Part shown: positions 58,699 through 64,000 of the stretch, one piece after another | Layout: the number at the start of each line of letters is the position of its first letter | Position numbering within the stretch: position 1 is the first letter of the stretch | Assembly (NCBI GenBank): GCA_963702075.1 | Contig: OY969703.1 | Coordinates: 2,418,001 to 2,482,000 of the forward strand | Direction of reading: 5' to 3' | DNA length: 64,000 bases | Origin: VAYN01 sp963702075 | GTDB lineage: Bacteria; Actinomycetota; Thermoleophilia; Solirubrobacterales; 70-9 | Notes under the pieces: generated by a model | What the model saw: only the letters and a program-made list of their open reading frames with translations | Databases searched by the model: none | Told to the model about the DNA's origin: nothing | Program-made: the position numbers and the translations under genes

Positions 58699-60138
58699 TC
58701 ATGACGTCCGTTCCTTAACGCGCATCTTCAGGCCGCCGACGGGCGAGAGCGTCGGCATCTGGCGGATCGTCACCGTGCGGCCGGGAAGCGCCTCGAAGCG
58801 GAGACGCTGCAGCAGCTTCGTCGCCACCAGCTTCACCTCGGTCTGGCCGAAGCGCTTGCCGATGCAGATGCGCGAGCCGCCGCCGAAGGGGACGTAGGCG
58901 CCGCGGGGGAGCGCCGCCTTGCGCTCGCGGGTGAAGCGCTCGGGGATGAAGGCCTCCGGCTCGGGGAAGACCTCGGGCAGGCGGTGACTGGCCCACGAGC
59001 AGTAGTTGACGTACGCGTCGCGAGGGACGGTGTAGCCGCCGAACTCGTACTCAGCGATCGCCCGGCGCGGGCCGATCCAGGCCGGCGGGTAGAGGCGCAG
59101 GACCTCGTCGAGCACCATCTCGAGGTACGGCATCTCCTTTTCGAGCTGCTTGGCGGTGGGGCTGGCATCGCCGAGGACGCGGTCCTGCTCCTCCTGCAGC
59201 CGCCGCACCACCTCGGGGTGGCGGGCCAGCTCGTGGAGCATGAAGGTGAGGGTCGAGGTGGAGGTGTCGTGGCCGGCGAACATCAGCGTCATCACCTGGT
59301 CGCGGATCTCACGGTCGCTGAACTCCTCTCCCCCCTCGCCGTGGGCGCCGACCAAGAGGCTGAGGATGTCGCGGCGGCCGGAGTCGGGCTGGGCGCGGCG
59401 GCGGGCGATCTCGCTGAAGACGATCTGGTCGAGCACCTCGCGCGACTGATTCATCTTCCGCCAGGGTGAGCCCGGCCCTCTCACCAGCCGCCAGTGGAAG
59501 TCGATGCCGTAGTAGCCGAGAGCACGCTCGAAGTGCGCGGCCGCGGCGGCGCCCTTGCCGGCCTCGTCGGGGTCGAGCCCAAGCAGCGCCCGCATCGCGA
59601 TCCGCATCGCCAGGTTGCGCATCCACTCGTAGACGTCGGTCACCTCGCCGACCGGGAGCGCCATGATCGCCTGGTCGGCCTCGATCGTCATCGCCTCAGT
59701 GGCGGCGGCGACCTGCTCGCGGTGGAAGGCGGGCATCATGATCGCCCGGGCGCGATCGTGGTAGTCCTCGTCGACGGTCAGCAGGCCGTCGCCGAGCAGC
59801 GGGATCAGGTCGCCGAAGCTCGACTCGCGCCAGTGGAAGTTCTCGGTGTGGGCGACGGTGACGAAGTGGTTGGCCTCCGGTCCGAGCATGAAGACGACCC
59901 GCGAGTGCAGCAGCCGCAGGCTGAAGATCGGCCCGAACTCTTCATAGGCCGAGAGCAGTAGCGGCAGCGGGTCGTGGGCGATCTGGTGCGTGCGTGCCCA
60001 GCTGAAGTCGGTGAATCCCGGAGGAAACTTCCCCCGCTCCCGCCACTCCTCCCAAAGGTCGCTGAAAACCCGCCGAACCGGGTTCCCCGACATCTCGGGC
60101 GGCCGCGCGAGAGGCGCGGTGGTATCGACCGTGGCCAC
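58699..60138 (-). CDS. Cytochrome P450
   Basis: 479-residue heme monooxygenase. The I-helix AGHDTSTSTLTF, the ExxR motif DEVLRLYPP, PERF and the heme-ligand loop FGGGSRICIGKRF with its Cys are complete. It has no membrane anchor, so it is soluble and needs a ferredoxin or flavodoxin partner not found here. I prefer the GTG at 60138, which has AGGA at suitable spacing; a TTG at 60144 is also in frame. The promoter region has a TetR-type palindrome. Substrate unknown. Confidence 0.94.
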   Translation of the reverse strand: MATVDTTAPLARPPEMSGNPVRRVFSDLWEEWRERGKFPPGFTDFSWARTHQIAHDPLPLLLSAYEEFGPIFSLRLLHSRVVFMLGPEANHFVTVAHTENFHWRESSFGDLIPLLGDGLLTVDEDYHDRARAIMMPAFHREQVAAATEAMTIEADQAIMALPVGEVTDVYEWMRNLAMRIAMRALLGLDPDEAGKGAAAAAHFERALGYYGIDFHWRLVRGPGSPWRKMNQSREVLDQIVFSEIARRRAQPDSGRRDILSLLVGAHGEGGEEFSDREIRDQVMTLMFAGHDTSTSTLTFMLHELARHPEVVRRLQEEQDRVLGDASPTAKQLEKEMPYLEMVLDEVLRLYPPAWIGPRRAIAEYEFGGYTVPRDAYVNYCSWASHRLPEVFPEPEAFIPERFTRERKAALPRGAYVPFGGGSRICIGKRFGQTEVKLVATKLLQRLRFEALPGRTVTIRQMPTLSPVGGLKMRVKERTS

Positions 60139-60149
60139 GGGCAAATCCT

Positions 60150-60169
60150 AACTGGCCAACTGGCCAGTT
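60150..60169. promoter_or_regulatory. Operator-like repeat upstream of the P450 gene
   Basis: ACTGGCCA occurs twice in a row and is followed by GTT, so AACTGGCCAGTT (60158-60169) is a perfect 12-bp palindrome with an overlapping half site in front. Typical of TetR/MarR binding sites; it overlaps the expected P450 leader. Confidence 0.55.
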
Positions 60170-60224
60170 TTCGAACTGCATCAAATTATCTATCTGCTGG
60201 GTGGAAAAGTTGATGCAGTTCGAA
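60170..60224. repeat. Inverted repeat between rlmN and P450 genes
   Basis: TTCGAACTGCATCAA (60170-60184) and its exact complement (60210-60224) flank a 25-base AT-rich centre. It begins two bases after the rlmN stop on the minus strand. It could be an rlmN terminator, an operator of the P450 gene, or another palindromic element; unlike F1-F3 it is not GC-rich. Confidence 0.65.
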
Positions 60225-60226
60225 GC

Positions 60227-61207
60227 TCAGGCGTTTGCGGCGGCTAGCTGGCCGCAGGCGGCGTCGATGTCGCGGCCGCGGGTGAGACGGACGGTGGCGG
60301 TAACGCGGTGCTCGGCGAGGATCGCGCGAAAGGCCTCGATCCGCTCCGGCGAGGAGCCGTCGTAGCTGCCGGTCGGGTTGTAGGGGATGAGGTTGACCTT
60401 GTAGCCGCGGGGATCGAGCAGGGCGGCGAGTTCGCGGGCGTGCTCGGGATGGTCGTTGACGCCGTCGAGCATCACGTACTCGACGAAGACCTTGCGGCGG
60501 CGGGCGGCGCGGTAGCGCTCGCAGGCCGCGAGCACCTCGGCGATCGGGTAGCGCTCGTTGACCGGCATGATCTGCGAGCGCAGGCCGTCGTTGGGCGCGT
60601 GCAGAGAGAGGGCGAGGCTGACCAGCATCTCGCACTCGGCGATGCGGTCGATCCCCGGCACCCAGCCGACCGTGGAGATCGCGGTGCGGCGGGGGGTGAC
60701 GCCGAGGTCGGGCAGCAGCGCGCAGGCGGCGAGGACGTTGTCGATGTTCATCGTCGGCTCCCCCATCCCCATGAAGACGACGTGGTCGATGTCTTCGCTG
60801 CGGCGGAAGTGGAGCGCCTGATCGAGGATCTCGTCGACGCTGAGGTTGCGGCCGAACTTCATCTGCCCGGTGGCGCAGAAGGTGCAGGTCAGCGGGCAGC
60901 CTGACTGCGAGGAGAGGCAGACCGAGCGCCGGCCGTCCCGGTAGCGCATCAGCACCGCCTCGATCGGGCGCCCGTCCGCGGTGTGGAAGAGGGTCTTGAC
61001 AGTGCCGTCGTCGGACTTCGCCTCCGCCCCGACGCTCAGCGTCGAAAGCGGCACCTGCGCCTCCAGCCGCTCGCGCAGCGCCCCCGGCAGGTTCGTCATC
61101 TCCTCGTAGGAGCGCCCCCCGCGCGCGACCCACTCCCACACCTGCTTGGCGCGGTAGGAGGGCTCGCCGGTCTCGGCCAGCGTCGTTACGAGCAACTCGC
61201 GGTCCAT
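60227..61207 (-). CDS. rlmN: 23S rRNA (adenine-C2)-methyltransferase RlmN
   Basis: 326-residue radical-SAM enzyme that methylates C2 of adenosine in 23S rRNA (A2503, E. coli numbering) and in some tRNAs. The iron-sulfur cluster cysteines are 104, 108 and 111 (SGCPLTCTFCATG), with VVFMGMGEPTMN and the methyl-carrying Cys near residue 319 (DIDAACGQLA). The length is slightly short of the usual 350-380 because the N-terminal domain is trimmed. Confidence 0.95.
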   Translation of the reverse strand: MDRELLVTTLAETGEPSYRAKQVWEWVARGGRSYEEMTNLPGALRERLEAQVPLSTLSVGAEAKSDDGTVKTLFHTADGRPIEAVLMRYRDGRRSVCLSSQSGCPLTCTFCATGQMKFGRNLSVDEILDQALHFRRSEDIDHVVFMGMGEPTMNIDNVLAACALLPDLGVTPRRTAISTVGWVPGIDRIAECEMLVSLALSLHAPNDGLRSQIMPVNERYPIAEVLAACERYRAARRRKVFVEYVMLDGVNDHPEHARELAALLDPRGYKVNLIPYNPTGSYDGSSPERIEAFRAILAEHRVTATVRLTRGRDIDAACGQLAAANA

Positions 61208-61227
61208 GCGGCGAGTGTACGGACGAC

Positions 61228-61803
61228 TCAGCCGTGGATCTTCTCGCCGCGCTCGAGCATGGCGATGAATTTCTTCAGGCGGCGTTCGCGGGTCTCCGGC
61301 TTTTTCGCGTCGTCGAGGCGGTAGATGATCGCGTAGCGGTTGGCGCTGCTGACGGAGTCGAAGAACTTGCGTGCGGCAGGGTTGGCATCGAGTTCGCGCT
61401 GCAGGTCCGGCGGCACCTTCGCCGTGCGCTGGCCGTCGTAGGCGGCCTCCCAGCGGCCGTCGGCTTTTGCCGCTTCGACCTCGGCGAGACCCGCCGGGCG
61501 CAGCTTGCCGGCCGCGATCAGCGCTTCCGCTTTCTCCCGGTTGATCTTCGACCAGCGCCCGCGAGGCCGCCGCGGCGTAAAGCGCTGGATGTAGTGCTGA
61601 TCGTCGAAGCGGCGGACCTGGCTGTCGATCCAGCCGAAGCAGAGCCCCAGCTCGACCGCCTCGTCATAAGTGACGCTCGGCACGGTGGCGCCCTTCTTGG
61701 CGATCTTCAGCCAAACGCCCTGCGAGGAGTCGTGGTTCGCCTCCAGCCACTCCTCCATCTCCCCCGGGCCGGCGAAGAGATGAACCGGCAGCTCGTCGGC
61801 CAT
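61228..61803 (-). CDS. YdeI/OmpD-associated family protein
   Basis: 191-residue protein matching the YdeI/OmpD-associated (bacteriocin-protection) family: GVWLKIAKKG, SVTYDEAVELGLCFGWIDSQVRRFDD, RFTPRRPRGRWSKINREKAEALI and the C-terminal NRYAIIYRLDDAKKPETRERRLKKFI. The biochemical role is unknown. It lies two bases after the LLM oxidoreductase stop on the same strand, so the two are probably one operon. Confidence 0.88.
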   Translation of the reverse strand: MADELPVHLFAGPGEMEEWLEANHDSSQGVWLKIAKKGATVPSVTYDEAVELGLCFGWIDSQVRRFDDQHYIQRFTPRRPRGRWSKINREKAEALIAAGKLRPAGLAEVEAAKADGRWEAAYDGQRTAKVPPDLQRELDANPAARKFFDSVSSANRYAIIYRLDDAKKPETRERRLKKFIAMLERGEKIHG

Positions 61804-61805
61804 CC

Positions 61806-62651
61806 CTACATGCCAAGCGCGTCGGCTAGGAGGTCGACCTGCTTTGGGTCGCTCGAGCTCGGGAAGAAGAACAGCTCCTGGCAGCCGGCCGCCTCGAAGG
61901 CGGATACGTACTGCTTGGCAGTCTCGGCGTCCTTCGCGGCCGAGTTGGCGATGTAGCCCGCGGTCTCTTCGCCGAGCCAGGCGTAGTAGTCGGTGAGGTA
62001 GGCCTGGGCCTGCTCCTCGGCTTGATCGCCCATCGAGTAGTAGGCGAGTCCGGCATTCTCAGGCTGCCCCTCGCGCCCCGCCTCGGACCAAGCCGCGTCG
62101 AGCTTCTTCCGCATCTCCTCGAACTGGTCTGGCGGCGCCCCGCCGGCGATCCAACCGTCGCCGAAGCGGGCGGCGCGCTCGAAAGAGGCATCGACCGAGC
62201 CACCGACCAGCACCCGCGGCAACGTCCCGTGGTCGGGGCCCATCTCGTCACCCTCCCAGACCTCCTTCATCCGCTCGAGCATCGCGTCGAGTTCCTTGCC
62301 TCGGCTCCCCATCTCGACGCCGGTGATCTCGTAGTCGTCATCGCGGCCGCCGAGCCCGATCCCCAGCGTCATCCTCCCGCCAGAGAGCTTGTGGATGCTC
62401 GCGACCTGCTTCGCCAGCGCCACCGGGTTGCGCCGCAGCGGCCCGAGCAGGACGGTGGTGGCGAGGCCGATCCGCTCGGTCACCACCGCCGCAGCCGCCA
62501 GCGAGACCAGCGGCTCGAGGTTGGGGTAGGCGACGCGGTCGATCGTGCCGAGGCTGGAGAAGCCGCGCGCCTCCGCCCGCCGCGCCCACTCCGTCAACTG
62601 CTCGCCGCTGGTGCCAGGGACGGCATTGGGAAGACCGATCGCAACCTTCAT
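61806..62651 (-). CDS. LLM-class flavin-dependent oxidoreductase
   Basis: 281-residue luciferase-like TIM barrel enzyme using FMN or F420. Evidence: KVAIGLPNAVPGTS, GLATTVLLGPLRRNPVALAKQVASIHKLSGGRMTLGIGLGGRDDDYEITG, then the flavin phosphate loop around RVLVGGSVDASFERAARFGDGWI. The actinobacterial context makes F420 likely, but the cofactor cannot be told from motifs alone. It follows the TetR gene on the same strand after 63 bases. Confidence 0.9.
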   Translation of the reverse strand: MKVAIGLPNAVPGTSGEQLTEWARRAEARGFSSLGTIDRVAYPNLEPLVSLAAAAVVTERIGLATTVLLGPLRRNPVALAKQVASIHKLSGGRMTLGIGLGGRDDDYEITGVEMGSRGKELDAMLERMKEVWEGDEMGPDHGTLPRVLVGGSVDASFERAARFGDGWIAGGAPPDQFEEMRKKLDAAWSEAGREGQPENAGLAYYSMGDQAEEQAQAYLTDYYAWLGEETAGYIANSAAKDAETAKQYVSAFEAAGCQELFFFPSSSDPKQVDLLADALGM

Positions 62652-62714
62652 CTCAAGCTCCTTCCGACGAGGAATCTGGTGGGTTCGAAAACCCTAGCTA
62701 CCCACTTTCGCCGG

Positions 62715-63281
62715 CTAAGAAGGCAGCAACTGCCCGATCGCCTCGCGGGCGTAGGCGAAGACGCGAGGGTCGCCGGTGAGGCGATAGCGCGCATTGGCGC
62801 CAAGGGCCAGCGAGTAGACCTCGAAGGCGAGTCGCTCGGGGTGCTCGACGCCGGCGATCCGGGCCTGGCTCTCCAGCCCACCCAGCCAGGCGTCGAGCGA
62901 GGCGGCGATCGCGTCGCGGACGGGGCCGGGTCGATCGTCGTACTCGGCCGAGGTAGCCGCCCAGAAGCAGCCGCCCGAGTAGGTGTCGAGCTGCTCCAGG
63001 TAGCGCTCGGCGAGCGCTCGCAGCCGCGGCGCTCCCTCTGGCAGCTCCAGCGCCGGGTCCACCACCGCCGCTTTGAAGCGCGCGGCGGCGGCGGCGATCG
63101 TCGCCAGCTGCAGGTCCTGCTTGGAGCCGAAATGACCGAAGAGGCCGCTCTTGCTTAGCTGCAGCTCCGCGGCGAGCCGCCCGATCGTCAGGCCCTCGAG
63201 CCCCTCGACGGAAGCCAGGTCGACGGCGCGATCGAGGATCGCCTCACGGGTCTGCGTCCCCTTTTCGGTGACGGGAGTCAC
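62715..63281 (-). CDS. TetR-family transcriptional regulator
   Basis: 188-residue repressor. DNA-binding part: TREAILDRAVDLASVEGLEGLTIGRLAAELQLSKSGLFGHFGSKQDLQ, HTH about 34-53. The ligand domain resembles TetR_C_6-type (GGCFWAATSAEYDDRPGPVRDAI). It is divergent from the cupin gene with a perfect palindrome in between; likely controls that gene, itself, and perhaps the LLM oxidoreductase downstream. Confidence 0.92.
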   Translation of the reverse strand: MTPVTEKGTQTREAILDRAVDLASVEGLEGLTIGRLAAELQLSKSGLFGHFGSKQDLQLATIAAAAARFKAAVVDPALELPEGAPRLRALAERYLEQLDTYSGGCFWAATSAEYDDRPGPVRDAIAASLDAWLGGLESQARIAGVEHPERLAFEVYSLALGANARYRLTGDPRVFAYAREAIGQLLPS

Positions 63282-63302
63282 AGACGCGGAGTATAGAAAA
63301 GC

Positions 63303-63314
63303 ACGAACGTTCGT
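63303..63314. promoter_or_regulatory. TetR-type operator between TetR and cupin genes
   Basis: ACGAACGTTCGT is a perfect 12-bp palindrome, in the 82-base divergent intergenic region, 22 bases from the TetR start codon. It is AT-flanked, as promoter cores usually are. Confidence 0.65.
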
Positions 63315-63363
63315 TTATGAGCTGGCGCGGTGGGTGCCGGCAGATCGAGGAGGAGAGACGCAG

Positions 63364-63756
63364 ATGAGTGACTACGCGGTGAAGAAGATCGACGAGATGG
63401 AGGCGGTCTACCTCGGGGCTTTCAAACGGGCACGGGCCGAGCTCGGCGTCGAGTCCTTCGGGCTGCAGGTGATCGACATGCCGCCGGGCTTTGACGGCTA
63501 CCCCGAGCACGACCACGCCGAGGACGGCCAGGAGGAGGTCTTCTTCGCTTTGCGCGGCGGCGGCGAGATCGAGATCGAAGGCGAGCGCTTCCCGCTCGAC
63601 CCGGAGCACATGGTCAGGGTAGCCAGCGGGACGAAGCGAAAGGTCTGGCCGGGCAACGAGGGCATCCGCCTGGTGATCATCGGCGGCGTTCCGGGAGCGG
63701 TCTACGAGGCGCCCGCGATCAGCCACCTCGGCGAACCGGACCCGATGAAGAACTAG
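63364..63756 (+). CDS. Cupin-domain protein
   Basis: 130-residue cupin. Motif 1 is PPGFDGYPEHDHAEDGQEEVFFALRGGGEIE, with histidines and Glu in the metal-binding pattern, and motif 2 FPLDPEHMVRVASGTKRKVWPG. It starts at the ATG 63364, preceded by the strong site GAGGAGGAGAG. Longer upstream sequence in frame overlaps the operator and the TetR gene. Likely a small enzyme or binding protein under control of the divergent TetR. Confidence 0.9.
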   Translation: MSDYAVKKIDEMEAVYLGAFKRARAELGVESFGLQVIDMPPGFDGYPEHDHAEDGQEEVFFALRGGGEIEIEGERFPLDPEHMVRVASGTKRKVWPGNEGIRLVIIGGVPGAVYEAPAISHLGEPDPMKN

Positions 63757-63781
63757 CGGCAGGCGCGGTTAGGCTGGGGGC

Positions 63782-64000
63782 GTGCGCCGTGTCACGTCTC
63801 TGCTCGTCCTGATCGCTCTGGGCGCCCTCGCCCTGCCGAGCGGGGCTGCGGCGGGCGCCCAGAGCGACCACGGCGACACCGTCGTCGTGGTCAGCGGCGA
63901 CGTCACCGTCCCCCGCGGCGAAACCGTCGACGGCGTCGTCGTCGCCAGCGGCGACGTGCGGATCGCCGGCCGCTCGGACGGCGACGTCGTCGTCTTTTCG
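63782..64000 (+). CDS. Secreted repetitive beta-structured protein (3' end beyond window)
   Basis: 73 codons visible from a GTG at 63782. A signal peptide (RRVTSLLVLIALGALALPSGAAA) is followed by DTVVVVSGDVTVPRGETVDGVVVASGDVRIAGRSDGDVVVFS, a repeating six-residue pattern typical of beta-helical, polymer-forming (bactofilin-like) domains. Function and full length cannot be seen. Confidence 0.78.
   Translation, partial: MRRVTSLLVLIALGALALPSGAAAGAQSDHGDTVVVVSGDVTVPRGETVDGVVVASGDVRIAGRSDGDVVVFS

Overview
The window is high-GC, densely coded actinobacterial DNA. The clusters carD-disA, folK-folB-folP-ftsH-hpt-tilS and cysS-rlmB-sigH, together with a type III glutamine synthetase and many short conserved proteins of unknown function, best fit a soil member of the Thermoleophilia/Solirubrobacterales. 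That placement is inferred from gene content and order, not from a marker-gene tree. I see no prophage, insertion-sequence transposase or CRISPR array.

Layout. 1-7.8 kb: a thiolase (cut by the window edge) divergent from a 3-hydroxyacyl-CoA dehydrogenase, a CorC/HlyC-type membrane protein, a truncated B12-binding protein, a rhomboid protease, an ECF sigma factor with an overlapping membrane protein, and a PlsC-GpsA fusion. 7.9-14.6 kb: an AbiEi/DUF559 protein, a ring-cleaving dioxygenase plus maleylacetate reductase pair, tRNA-Thr(UGU), a GNAT-like protein and SigH. 14.7-25 kb: rlmB-cysS, an acyl-CoA ligase, ispF, a PHP phosphatase, ispD-carD-disA and an MFS exporter. 25.4-33.2 kb: aldo/keto reductase, clpC, lysS, greA, dus, coaX. 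33.3-35.2 kb: GST-like, DUF3800 and DUF2188 genes. 35.2-41.6 kb: folate genes, ftsH, hpt, tilS and a MerR-adenylate cyclase fusion. 41.7-50 kb: a nucleoside phosphorylase, a three-domain cell-wall enzyme, HAD, Usp and Amt. 50-64 kb: sirtuin, a fused beta-oxidation enzyme, DUF2339/TetR, an NlpC/P60-like protein, glnN, P450, rlmN, an LLM oxidoreductase, TetR, cupin and a truncated secreted protein.

How genes work together. Two lipid-related groups (thiolase/dehydrogenase and the fused dehydrogenase/hydratase) point to fatty-acid or poly-hydroxyacid turnover. The dioxygenase and maleylacetate reductase look like the lower part of a hydroquinone pathway. Amt and the type III glutamine synthetase serve ammonium assimilation. 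DisA makes c-di-AMP, and ispD/ispF supply isoprenoids.

The most unusual content is non-coding. At least three families of long palindromes have a conserved centre and arms that differ between copies but stay complementary within each copy. Two large composite copies lie at 25.06-25.35 and 55.78-56.12 kb, with a related one at 1.50-1.63 kb. Smaller hairpins lie at 17.8 and 21.0 kb. Others sit in frame inside the maleylacetate reductase, cysS (twice) and ispD genes. This pattern of compensatory change and in-frame insertion is the best candidate here for an undescribed element.
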